Positions 26,893 to 36,300 of a stretch of 64,000 nucleotides of DNA are shown here, piece by piece. The notes beneath the pieces are model-generated. The model made no database searches and was not told the DNA's origin. It worked only from the letters and a program-made list of their open reading frames with translations. The position numbers were made by a program, and so were the translations under genes. The stretch spans positions 6,832,001 through 6,896,000 of the forward strand of contig NZ_CP046401.1 in assembly GCF_009762775.1 (NCBI RefSeq), read 5' to 3'. Within the stretch, counting starts at the first letter, position 1. Each line of letters starts with the position of its first letter. The DNA comes from Maribellus comscasis (GTDB lineage Bacteria; Bacteroidota; Bacteroidia; Bacteroidales; Prolixibacteraceae).

Positions 26893-28539
26893 ATGATTGA
26901 AGATAAAAACAAAGATTACAAAAGTCTTCGCAAAGTTACGGGCAGGTCAGCCGATTTAAAAAAGCTGGCCGAAACCTGTGTTTGTTTTGCCAATGCCCAG
27001 GGAGGTGAAATTATCATCGGTATCGAAGATAAAGAGGATTTTCCCCCGGCCGGACAAAAAATAGAACAAACAGTGGTAAACGATGTTGTAAAAAAACTTC
27101 GTGGCTTAACGGACGGAGTTGGCATTGTTAATCCCGAAATAATTACGCATGATAATGGAGGAGAATATTTTATTTTACGCATTCTACCATCAACACGTAC
27201 CATTGCAACCACTTCATCCGGCAAGGTTTTTATCCGAATCTCCGATAACTGTTTCCCGGTTGGCAACGAAGAACTAACCGACCTGGCAGCAGAAAAAACA
27301 GCGTTCCAGTGGGAGCTTATCACTGCACGGAAAATTACGCTGAACCAAGCAGAGCAGGATAAAATAACTTCACTTGTTGCCAATTTAAAAGCCTCTGATA
27401 AAGTTTCCGATTTTATAAAAAGCAAAAGCGTAGAAGAGATACTTGAATATTATCAGTTACTTTCAGACGAAGGTTATTTGACTAATCTTGGAGTCTTGTG
27501 GCTTGGAAAACCACAACAAAGGGCTGGTCTGAGCTATCCTGTTACCGTTCAATATATTGTCTATAATGAGAAAGAGGAGAAAATAAGGAAAAAGGAATGG
27601 CATTTTCATTTACACAATCCCATGGAACTGCTATTGGAGATTGAAAAGGAAGCTATTGAATTGACTTATAGTACCGAGCTCCCCGATGGGCTTTTTCGTA
27701 AGACAATCCGTCAATATGCACCCGAAGTTATCAGGGAATTGTTGATTAATGCCATCGCCCATAAAAAATATACCATTTCAGGCGATATTTTTATCGAGGT
27801 CTTTCACGACAAGATGACCATAACCAGTCCGGGTGGATTCCCGCTTGGCATAACAAAAAATAATATTCTGCACGAAAGACACAGAAGAAACCCGCATTTA
27901 ATTCAACTGTTAAGCCATTTAAAATTAATGGAAGGCGAAGGTTCCGGCTACGACCTGGTTTTTGAAAAACTGAGCCGAGATGCCAAACCTCTCCCTGAAA
28001 TAGAAAATGAATATACCAAGGTTGCTGTAACTGTCTATGCCGGTTCGGTTAATCCTGATGTGATTTCAATACTGGATTACATCGATAAACATTTCCGGCT
28101 AACGCAAAAAGAATATATTACACTTGGGATAGTTGCTACCGAGAAAAAGATACTTTCTACTCAGCTTTCCGGGAAATTACAATTGAACCAGGAAGATAAA
28201 ATGCGTTCCTGGATAGGCTCATTAATCGATAAAGGGATCCTGGTTAGCCAGGGTATAAAAAAAGGAACGGAATACCTTTTAAACCCGGCATTGTTTGCCC
28301 AGGCAAAATTGGATATTACACCATCGTTAAAGACTTTAGAACCGTATAAAATTGAAGCATTAATTATTGAAGATTTGAAATACAACGGCAAAAGTAAATT
28401 ATCGGAAATTCAGGAACGGTTGAAAGAAATTCCAAAATCAGATATTCAAAAAGCCGTTTACAGGATGGTTGAAAGTGAAGATTTAATAACAGAAGGAGCC
28501 AAAAGAAACAGGACTTATAACTTGTTCAAAAAAAAATAA
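26893..28539 (+). CDS. Schlafen/AlbA_2 domain protein with HATPase-like and winged-helix regions
   Basis: 548 residues. The N-terminal AlbA_2 domain runs to about residue 120 (LAETCVCFANAQGGEIIIGIED ... KVFIRISDNCFPVG). A central HATPase_c_4-like region follows, with ELLINAIAHKKY, FHDKMTITSPGGFP and EGSGYDLVFEKLSRDA. Two winged-helix-like regions close the protein. Proteins with this architecture are common in Bacteroidota islands and are annotated as ATP-binding or transcriptional regulators; some Schlafen-related proteins act in conflict with phages. Its own target is unknown. The annotated start MIEDKNKDYKSLRKVTG trims the usual EFK strand, so the protein may begin slightly upstream or be 5'-truncated. 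Confidence 0.85.
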   Translation: MIEDKNKDYKSLRKVTGRSADLKKLAETCVCFANAQGGEIIIGIEDKEDFPPAGQKIEQTVVNDVVKKLRGLTDGVGIVNPEIITHDNGGEYFILRILPSTRTIATTSSGKVFIRISDNCFPVGNEELTDLAAEKTAFQWELITARKITLNQAEQDKITSLVANLKASDKVSDFIKSKSVEEILEYYQLLSDEGYLTNLGVLWLGKPQQRAGLSYPVTVQYIVYNEKEEKIRKKEWHFHLHNPMELLLEIEKEAIELTYSTELPDGLFRKTIRQYAPEVIRELLINAIAHKKYTISGDIFIEVFHDKMTITSPGGFPLGITKNNILHERHRRNPHLIQLLSHLKLMEGEGSGYDLVFEKLSRDAKPLPEIENEYTKVAVTVYAGSVNPDVISILDYIDKHFRLTQKEYITLGIVATEKKILSTQLSGKLQLNQEDKMRSWIGSLIDKGILVSQGIKKGTEYLLNPALFAQAKLDITPSLKTLEPYKIEALIIEDLKYNGKSKLSEIQERLKEIPKSDIQKAVYRMVESEDLITEGAKRNRTYNLFKKK

Positions 28540-28565
28540 ACAAAAAATAAAACAAAAAATAAAAC
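28530..28565 (+). repeat. A-rich 12-bp tandem repeat after the AlbA_2 gene
   Basis: AAAAAATAAAAC occurs twice in tandem (28542-28553 and 28554-28565), preceded by an 11-base variant (28531-28541) that includes the stop codon of the AlbA_2 gene. It is low-complexity sequence; slippage during replication is the simplest origin. Confidence 0.6.
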
Positions 28566-28751
28566 AATATTAACTACTAACATACAACACATTACGTTAT
28601 TTTTGCATCGTGTAAACAAATAAATAAAACAGACTTAATCAGATTAAATAATTCCCCCCCTACCATAAAAATTGGCAACATTTCTGAAAGACAAGCCCCT
28701 GAGAGGATTAAAAACTTCAGGTATAAGCTGCTAATTTCCAAATTGTATAAA

Positions 28752-30371
28752 TTAGTTTTTGTCTCCAATTTCAGTAATTGATGGTTCGGAATAATATCTT
28801 TCTTTTTTCCAGAAACGGAGCAAAAAATCAATATCATTTAGATAAAGTTTGCCCATGCCTTCTGTAAAAAAAAGGAGTTTGTCTTTGCAATTGTTAATAC
28901 AATACATAGCCAGTTCAGTAGAGATATTTTCATCCATAAATAACCTAAAAATATGGTCTTCACTATTTTCTTTATCAAAAAACGGGTTCCCGGGTAAGGG
29001 GAATGCAGAATTACATTCAAGTGCAATTTCAATTCCGCTTTTTTCATTAAAAAATACCAACCCGGATTCCGCTACGCTCGAAAAATCAGTTGTCTTCTGT
29101 TCTTCATCAGGCTTGAAAAAACCATCTCTTCTACCTCTCTCACGGGCTTCTTCAATCTCTTTTTCTGTTAGGTTCAGCGAATCGTTAAAATAGTCATAAT
29201 ATTTCTGGTTAAAATCCATTAACATGTCCGAAGCCAGAAAAGCGATGGGCAAGCCATTGTTAAAATCCAGAAAAGCAGTGTGCTGTTTTTTCAGGGTATC
29301 GATTATTTTTTCATTTTTATGGTCAAGAAAATTAACTACCTGCCTGCTTTCAAATGAGTTTTTTTCTTTAAGAACCAAATCTGCATTAAAATCATTTTGA
29401 AAATATACGCCTGAAAACCACCATTCTCCTTTCCATTGCACAATTCCCATAAAAACAATTGTATCGATTTCCGTTAAATTATTGGAATGGTCGAAAGATT
29501 TTTTTGTTAGTTTGAATGCTTTCCCCGAAGCAATATGCTCAAGAAAAACATCATTTTCATCCTGACCTTTATAAAGAAAAAATCCTCGTATTCTTTTTGA
29601 GATATTTAAATATGCATCATAAAGAGCGTTTTCTTTCCCTATTATTTCAGCCACCCATTCTTTCCCCTTAAATGCTAACAAATGGGTACCGCTATTTTGT
29701 AAAGTACTTTCCCTGTTTTCGTTTAAGTACATTACCAGATTTTCATCCATCCCATTTTCCTCAATTATCTCCGCTTCATTTTCTTCAAGCCGAAACAAAG
29801 TATCGGGATAGAACAGGTAGGTTTTAAAAAGCAATGTATCAATAAGGTTACGGGAATCGTAATAATCGGCATCTTCATTAATAGAGTAAATGTTTTGCAG
29901 AACCATATTTTCCGGTGCATATTCCCAAGCTTCATCAAAAACAGCAAAAACCTTTTCAGTACTTAGTTCAATAAATTCGTTATAAGGGGAAATAAATTTA
30001 TCGGTTTGTACGGTATTCATAAAATACCAAATAAGAAAACCTATGTCTTGCGGGTTAATCTCGTCGTCGAAATACTCTTCGCAATCGTAAAATGGCAATG
30101 GTTTATTGTACAATTGTTTGTGTTGCTTCACAAATGTATTGTATATGTTTGTGTCGGAAACCAGGTCTTCGAACCAGGCCGTTAAAAAACAGGCAAGAAG
30201 GTTAATATCTTCTTTTTCTATGTACATATAAAAAACTACCGGTGCTTTGCCTGAAAGTAAAGCTTGTTTAATCTTATTACAAAGTTTGAGATAGTAGCTA
30301 TCAGTTAGCGTTTGATTTTCGTATGGTTTTAAAGTTAACCAATCATCGATATATATTTTGTCTTTTTCCAT
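28752..30371 (-). CDS. DUF3843-like protein of unknown function
   Basis: 539 residues, acidic and soluble, with no signal peptide or TM segment. It starts with KIYIDDWLTLKPYENQTLTDSYYLKL, which I associate with the Bacteroidota-restricted DUF3843 family; that assignment rests on memory of the N-terminal motif. Features include many aromatic and acidic residues, EIEEARERGRRDGFFKP near residue 420, and a C-terminal LYLNDIDFLLRFWKKERYY. There is no recognisable catalytic motif. It faces the AlbA_2 gene tail-to-tail and is the last gene before the right att copy, so it would be cargo of the element. Confidence 0.75.
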   Translation of the reverse strand: MEKDKIYIDDWLTLKPYENQTLTDSYYLKLCNKIKQALLSGKAPVVFYMYIEKEDINLLACFLTAWFEDLVSDTNIYNTFVKQHKQLYNKPLPFYDCEEYFDDEINPQDIGFLIWYFMNTVQTDKFISPYNEFIELSTEKVFAVFDEAWEYAPENMVLQNIYSINEDADYYDSRNLIDTLLFKTYLFYPDTLFRLEENEAEIIEENGMDENLVMYLNENRESTLQNSGTHLLAFKGKEWVAEIIGKENALYDAYLNISKRIRGFFLYKGQDENDVFLEHIASGKAFKLTKKSFDHSNNLTEIDTIVFMGIVQWKGEWWFSGVYFQNDFNADLVLKEKNSFESRQVVNFLDHKNEKIIDTLKKQHTAFLDFNNGLPIAFLASDMLMDFNQKYYDYFNDSLNLTEKEIEEARERGRRDGFFKPDEEQKTTDFSSVAESGLVFFNEKSGIEIALECNSAFPLPGNPFFDKENSEDHIFRLFMDENISTELAMYCINNCKDKLLFFTEGMGKLYLNDIDFLLRFWKKERYYSEPSITEIGDKN

Positions 30372-31376
30372 ATAAAAAATATTACTTCTATCCTCTAAAA
30401 CAAAACTTCCGTTATCTCCACGGTTTATAAGTCATAATATTATTAAGGGCTAAATTTACAATCCCTTTCACAAAATACCTACATTTTCGGGAAACAAGAA
30501 GCCCTCCGGGTTTTCAAAAGCTTCCGACATAAAGCCATTCATTCCAAAACCGGAAGAGTTAATATATTCCATCGCACTTTCCTAATTTCAAAAAGACTTA
30601 ACCTGCGTTAACTCCGGTTAAAACTTTTTGAAATCCCTCATTAACACTTCTGCTTTTTCCATTCATTTTTTATTTCTTTTCCTTTTGAAAATTTTCCGAA
30701 AATGTTTAACGCGGTGTTTACGGGATTGAAATAGAGTCTCATGCTTAACATATCTGCAAGATTGTGTATCTTTATGGCGAAATAACAGGCGAAATTAACA
30801 CCGATATAAAAAACTGATATTTTTACATCATATTTACATCTCGCGCAATTCGAGTACTATATAAAAATCTAATAATGTGCCTATTACACAAAAACTATAC
30901 ATTCTGTATCGGAAAGTAACCACCCCAAAACAATCAGTTTTGAAAACTTGACGTTCCCTATAGATAGTTCCGATTGGATAGACGCTGAAACACGTGAAGT
31001 TTTAACCGGGTTCCTGCCGACTATAGGCTTGTCTTATTTGCTAAATATAATGTTTAAATTTCTTAGCTAAAGAGAAATAGTCAAGACCTAATTACCTTAC
31101 ATTTCAAATTCAGGAGTCAAGATATTTTGCTTAAAAAGTTTCTTACAAGTATTATCTGATTTTCACAAATTGCCTTAATCATAATGCAATGTGTCATTTT
31201 CTTCTGTTATGGAATTATTTTCTATCTTAGAAGAAAAAAATATCATCATAAAATGTACTGAATGGAATGTTTGTCTAAAGAAAAATTTAATAAGTAATTT
31301 CAACGTTTCCGTACATTAAATTTGGTGGTTTTTTTTGAAGTTTTGATAATAGAAATATATTAAACTATACTTAAAA
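30372..31376. other. Intergenic region spanning the right end of the element
   Basis: About 1 kb without a supportable gene. It is AT-rich and holds the 27-base segment shared with 26541-26567 (at 30463-30489), the right att copy (30902-30920) and the upstream region of the 112-residue gene. No insertion sequence or RNA gene was recognised. The 400 bp to the right of the att copy is what would sit directly behind mnmE if the element were removed. Confidence 0.6.
30902..30920 (+). repeat. Putative attR core (copy of the mnmE 3' end)
   Basis: TTCTGTATCGGAAAGTAAC is identical to 9169-9187 and in the same orientation. No other part of mnmE is present here, so this is not a gene duplication but the scar expected from site-specific integration. 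Chance occurrence of a 19-mer in a window this size is negligible. Confidence 0.8.
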
Positions 31377-31715
31377 ATGAATGATTTATCTCCTAAATGG
31401 ACCACCAGCCAGCTAAGAGCTTACCTTTTATTATATTGTGCAAATATCGACCTGAAGTTAACAGATAAGGAAAAGGAAAATATTTTAAGCAAAATTAATA
31501 AATCTGCTTATTCCCTAATATTAGAAGAGTTTGAAAGTGACAACGATTTTCAAAGACTGGAAAAAATAAAGGCATCTGTAAAGCAATTTAATTACCCGGA
31601 GAATTTCCATGATCTGCTTTCAATTGAAATCAAAGAATTATTTCTCTCCGATGGAGATTTTAGTCAGTTTGAACAGTTTGTTTACCTTGAATTGGATAGA
31701 ATATTAAAGATGTAG
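31377..31715 (+). CDS. Small TerB-like hypothetical protein
   Basis: 112 residues, all-helical by appearance and acidic, with no signal or TM segment. The pattern QLRAYLLLYCANIDLKLTDKEKENIL ... IKELFLSDGDFSQFEQF resembles small TerB-like helical proteins: an acidic DxxLTxxE-type turn early and DGDFSxFE late. The similarity is weak and only structural in nature. It is the first gene of the plus-strand cluster leading to the TIR, TPR and RyR genes, though 227 bp separate it from the next gene. Confidence 0.65.
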   Translation: MNDLSPKWTTSQLRAYLLLYCANIDLKLTDKEKENILSKINKSAYSLILEEFESDNDFQRLEKIKASVKQFNYPENFHDLLSIEIKELFLSDGDFSQFEQFVYLELDRILKM

Positions 31716-31942
31716 CAACTAAAATTTCCTGTTTTCAATGCTCATAATGGCAAAAGTTAATTTTGGCTCATTAAATGGACTTACCAAAATTTAATTATTC
31801 TCACAAAAAATCTAAATTTTGCTTATGCTACACATATAGTATTCAATGTCTCATAAGCTATTACCCATGAAGGTATTTATTGGTAAGCGTTGAGAATACT
31901 AATACATAAAACATATTACAACATAAAATACCCAGTCACATT

Positions 31943-32125
31943 ATGGAAAAGAGATACCAATATTATGCTTTTATCAGCTGCAGCCGAAAAGATGAAAAAT
32001 GGGCCAAGGTGGTTGCAACTAATATGGCTAATCAACCCGTTGCTGACGTTAAGTATTGCCCTGAGTGTGGAGCAAAAGCCACTAAAACAGCTAAGTTTTG
32101 TTCGGAGTGTGGAGGGAGGTTTTGA
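31943..32125 (+). CDS. Mini-protein: truncated TIR N-terminus joined to a zinc ribbon
   Basis: 60 residues. Residues 5-24 (YQYYAFISCSRKDEKWAKVV) match the first strand and helix of the full TIR protein encoded just downstream (FDFFAFISYKHEDEKWARWL), and the DNA is also alike (31966-32012 against 32172-32225). The remainder, KYCPECGAKATKTAKFCSECGGRF, is a two-knuckle zinc ribbon. The TIR fold is not completed, so no NADase activity is expected. It may be a deletion derivative of a TIR-zinc-ribbon gene, or a small regulator. It ends 20 bp before the TIR start. Confidence 0.55.
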   Translation: MEKRYQYYAFISCSRKDEKWAKVVATNMANQPVADVKYCPECGAKATKTAKFCSECGGRF

Positions 32126-32145
32126 AAATTTTGAATGATATAAAT

Positions 32146-33315
32146 ATGAATGATAGTCAAAAATTCGATTTTTTTGCCTTTATAAGCTACAAACATGAAG
32201 ATGAAAAATGGGCAAGGTGGTTACATCAGAAACTTGAACATTACAGATTACCGACCATTATTACTAATAAAAACTCTCATCTTCCACCAAGGCTAAAACC
32301 GGTGTTTAGAGATACAACCGATATTAAGCCAGGTGAATTAAAAAAAGAACTGGAAACAAATCTGGAAACCTCTAAACACCTCGTTGTTGTATGCTCTCCC
32401 TGTTCTGCACAATCGCAATGGGTAGGCAAAGAAATATCTGGATTTATACAACAAGGAAAAGAAAAACAAATACATCTTTTTATTATAGAAGGCATTCCAT
32501 ACAGCGGATCTAAAGAAACGGAGTGCTTCCATGAAGTTATAAAGGAACAATTGCCGGAAATGCTTGGGGCAAATGTGAATGAAGCCGGAATAGGACTCAA
32601 ATACATAAAGAAACAAAAAGCCTTTATTCGACTGGTCGCTACAATGCTTGATGTTTCATTTGATTCATTATGGAAAAGGCAAAAAAGAAGAATTATAAGA
32701 AATACCCTTTTAACCTTTTTATCAGGATTAATGATTATTACAGCCGGCTTTGCTTCCTCCTATTACCAATATTACAAGAATCTTCCTTTCACAAGCCACA
32801 TTCTTTTTTACGAAAGCACAACACTCAACGAGAACCTGCCTTTTAAAAATGGTACGGTACTTTTGCATTACGATAATGACACCCTAATAAGAAATAAAAT
32901 TGATAATGACAACAAAACGGTTAAATTTAAAAACATAGCAGGTAAATTTTACAATACCAAAGCCTCAATTCATTTTGAGATGCATGGATTTAATGAGCTA
33001 GATACTATTATTAACTTGCAGGACACCATTTTACTAAAAATAGCCAGAGACAAAAACACTTTTGGTAAGGTTAAGGGATATGTTAGAAATACCATAACAG
33101 ACGAATTTATGGATAAGGCAAAAATAGAAATCGAAGGACAAATTACTTTTAGTAACAGCGAGGGTTATTTTTCCGTTTTTATCCCTTTGCTCAACCAAAA
33201 GGTAATTTATAAAGCAAGAATATATTATAATGATATAATTACTGAAGCAGATGCTTATCCAATGCAAAACAACCCTAATGTAACAAATACCTTTTATTTA
33301 AACCCTGTAAAATGA
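32146..33315 (+). CDS. Membrane-anchored TIR-domain protein, candidate NADase
   Basis: 389 residues from ATG 32146 (MNDSQKFDFFAFISYKHEDEKW). The TIR domain spans about residues 6-175. It has the AFISYKH strand, a BB-loop-like VFRDTTDIKPGEL and SAQSQWVGKEISGFI. Glu96 falls where SARM1 and bacterial TIR NADases carry their catalytic Glu (WVxKE/WCxxE), so NAD+ cleavage is plausible. A basic stretch (KRQKRRIIR) and one TM (about 187-207) follow, then an extracytoplasmic part with a carboxypeptidase-regulatory-like repeat (KVKGYVRNTITDEFMDKAKIEI). This gives a cytoplasmic effector with an outside sensor stem. The stop overlaps the start of the TPR gene by ATGA, so the two are translationally coupled. 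Confidence 0.88.
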   Translation: MNDSQKFDFFAFISYKHEDEKWARWLHQKLEHYRLPTIITNKNSHLPPRLKPVFRDTTDIKPGELKKELETNLETSKHLVVVCSPCSAQSQWVGKEISGFIQQGKEKQIHLFIIEGIPYSGSKETECFHEVIKEQLPEMLGANVNEAGIGLKYIKKQKAFIRLVATMLDVSFDSLWKRQKRRIIRNTLLTFLSGLMIITAGFASSYYQYYKNLPFTSHILFYESTTLNENLPFKNGTVLLHYDNDTLIRNKIDNDNKTVKFKNIAGKFYNTKASIHFEMHGFNELDTIINLQDTILLKIARDKNTFGKVKGYVRNTITDEFMDKAKIEIEGQITFSNSEGYFSVFIPLLNQKVIYKARIYYNDIITEADAYPMQNNPNVTNTFYLNPVK

Positions 33316-36300
33316 AACACCTTTTTGTTGTAATAGTTATAATGCCATTTTATCTGCAAGCACAAATTGTGGAACAAAAAGGCTATGTTCGTGAAATCTC
33401 GTATTCCAAAGAAGCAAAAGATACACCCATAGAAGGGGTACGTGTAAAGGTAGAAACCGAAGAACGCAGTGATGCCAACGGGAACGTTAACCTCAAAATA
33501 ACAAAAACAGACAACAACACCTTTGTTTTTAACGACATTCATAAAATCGGGTATCGCTTAATTTCCCCCTCCCGGGATTCCATATATAATAAACGCTATC
33601 CGTTAAATGAGGCAGTAACGGTAGAAGTTATTCTGGCCAATGAAGCTTTGTTACGAAAGGAGGCCAACACAATTGCCGAGAAAAGATACCAGCAACTGGA
33701 AAAGGAATTGGAGAACAGGGAAGAGACAATAGAACAAAAAGACAAAGCGCTGGCAGAATTAAAAGAAACCGATATTAGATACAGACAAATAGTAAAAGAA
33801 AGAGACAGCCTGCAGCAGAAACTCGATATTTTTTATACCCAATACACCGAGGCCTGGAATAAAATACGCGAAGAAGCCGAAAAACTGGCCCAGATTGATT
33901 ACAAAACACTGGATTCCTTAAGTCTTTTAAACCTTGAACTAAAAAAAGCAGGAAAGTGGCAGGAGATAGTAGAGGTAAACAAAAAAAGTGCTGCTGAAAG
34001 AGAGAAAGAACTACAAATGCTGAAAAAGGTACAAGAAAGTGTGGAAGATGCCATACAGGCAAAAGTGCAGCAACTGGGCAATGACTACCTGAATACCGCC
34101 AATGGATTTAAGCTGGGTTTTGAAATAGACTCTGCCCTTGTATATTTTAAAAAGAGAGTGGATTTAGACAGCACTTCGTACAGCTATTTGTTTGATTATG
34201 CTTCTTTATTGCAAGATAGCAAACGTTTTTACGAAGCCCAAACATGGTATTTAAAAACATACCAATATGCACAAACAAAAGAAAAGAAAGCATCTACCCT
34301 CAATAACCTGGGACTATTATATAATGAATTACAGGACTACACAAATGCCAAAAGTGCCTACATGGAAGCACTGGAAATTAGTAGGGAACTCACAAAAAAA
34401 TACTCCAAAAACTATAATTCCTATGTAGCAATGACCCTCAATAATATGGGAAATCTATATTCCGATTTGCAGGACTATACAAATGCAAAAAATGCCTACC
34501 TGGAAGCATTGGAAATTAAAAGGGAACTCGCAAAAAAACACCCCGAAAGTTATATTTCCGATGTAGCAACAACCATCAATAATCTGGGAAATCTATATTC
34601 CGATTTACAGGACTACACAAATGCCAAAAGTGCCTACCTGGAAGCACTGGAAATTAGAAGCGAACTCGCAAAAAAATACCCTGAAAGCTATAATTCTGAT
34701 GTAGCAATGACCCTCAATAACCTGGGAGGTCTATTTTACTATTTACAGGACTACACAAATGCTAAAAGTGCCTACATGGAAGCACTGGAAATTAAAAGGG
34801 AACTCGCAAAAAAATACCCCGAAAGTTATATTTCCGATGTAGCAACAATCATCAATAATCTGGGAAGTCTTTACAGAGAATTACAGGACTACACAAATGC
34901 CAAAAGTGCCTACATGGAAGCACTGGAAATTAGTAAGGAACTCGCAAAAAAATACCCCGAAAGCTATAATTCCGATGTAGCGAACACCATCAATAATATG
35001 GGAAGTCTTTACAGAGAATTACAGGACTACACAAATGCCAAAAGTGCCTACATGGAAGCACTGGAAATTAGAAGGGAACTCGCAAAAAAATACCCCGAAA
35101 GCTATAATTCCGATGTAGCGAACACCATCAATAGTCTGGGAAATCTTTACATAGAATTACAGGACTACGCAAATGCCAAAAAAGCCTACATGGAAGCTCT
35201 GGAAATTAGTAAGGAACTCGCAAAAAAATACCCCGAAAGCTATAATTCCGATGTAGCAACGACCCTCAACAACCTGGGAACCCTCTATTCCAATTTACAG
35301 GACTACGCAAATGCCAAAAAAGCCTACATGGAAGCACTGGAAATTAGAAGGGAACTTGCAAAAAAATACCCCGAAAGCTATAATTCCGATGTAGCAATGA
35401 CCCTTAATAACCAAGGAAGCCTTTATAGAGTATTACAGGACTACTCAAATGCAAAAAAAGCCTACATGGAAGCACTGGAAATTAAAAGGGAACTCGCAAA
35501 AAAATACCCCAAAAGGTATGTTTCCGATGTGGGGAACACCCTCAATAACCTGGGAAATCTATATTCCGATTTACAGGACTACACAAATGCAAAAAGTGCC
35601 TACTTGGAAGCACTGGAAATTAGAAGGGAACTTGCAAAAAAATACCCCGAAAGCTATAATTCCGATGTAGCAATGACCCTCAATAATATGGGAAGTCTTT
35701 ATAGAGTATTACAGGACTACTCAAATACAAAAAAAGCCTACTTGGAAGCACTGGAAATTAGAAGGGAACTCGCAAAAAAATACCCCGAAAGCTATAATTC
35801 CGATGTAGCGAACACCTTAAATAGCCTGGGAAATTTATATTCCGATTTACAGGACTACACAAATGCAAAAAGTGCCTACCTGGAAGCACTGGAAACATAC
35901 CGGGAATTGGTAAAAAATCAACCAAAAAATCCCGCCTATCTATTGGAAGTGGCAAGGATCAACATAAATATTGGTAAATTATTAATCAAACAAAATAAAA
36001 AGGCAGAAGCAATAGAATATTATCAACTGGCTGTTAATATTCTGCATAATTTACATGTAATAACAGGGAACAACGATTATAAAAACTATGCCGATTATTA
36101 TACCAACATTATTGCTGACTTTAATAAAACCAATACCGACCACCGTATTGCCGAACAACTTGAATTAATAAAGCGGTATAAATTAGAGGAACAAACTGAT
36201 AGTATTGCATACTTAAGAGCTTCTGCTTATGGTAATTTATCATGGTACTATCTCTTTTCCCAAGAATTTGTAAAAGCCGAAGAAGCTGCCAGAAAAAGTC

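Larger units (their letters stand above)
9169..30920. mobile_element. Putative integrative mobilizable element inserted at mnmE (about 21.7 kb)
   Basis: The segment lies between two exact 19-bp direct repeats, one being the mnmE 3' end. Inside the left end are a complete tyrosine recombinase, an excisionase-like HTH protein, a VapE helicase, a Toprim primase and a MobC-like/relaxase pair. These are the modules of Bacteroidota mobilizable islands that lack their own conjugation apparatus; no Tra genes are seen. The right two-thirds hold FtsX-type permeases, an HU-like protein, a Schlafen/AlbA_2 protein and a DUF3843-like protein, which would be cargo. The left backbone and repeats are directly visible. 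That everything up to 30902 moves as one unit is inference, because an older nested insertion could also have produced this arrangement. Confidence 0.68.

Noticed and set aside
30980..31030. Sequence resembling the permease 3' end (aaccgggttcctgcc) to the right of the att copy.
   Set aside because: Only about 15 bases agree and no ALRYE-type reading continues on either side, so chance is the simplest explanation.
31890..32138. An 82-codon frame overlapping the TIR/zinc-ribbon mini-gene.
   Set aside because: It runs in another frame over the mini-gene, which has recognisable TIR and zinc-ribbon motifs; the 82-codon product resembles nothing.
34296..35951. Regular DNA repeats that could be taken for a CRISPR array or minisatellite.
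   Set aside because: The period is 138 bp (46 codons), there are no unique spacers, the frame stays open throughout and the translation is a TPR array.
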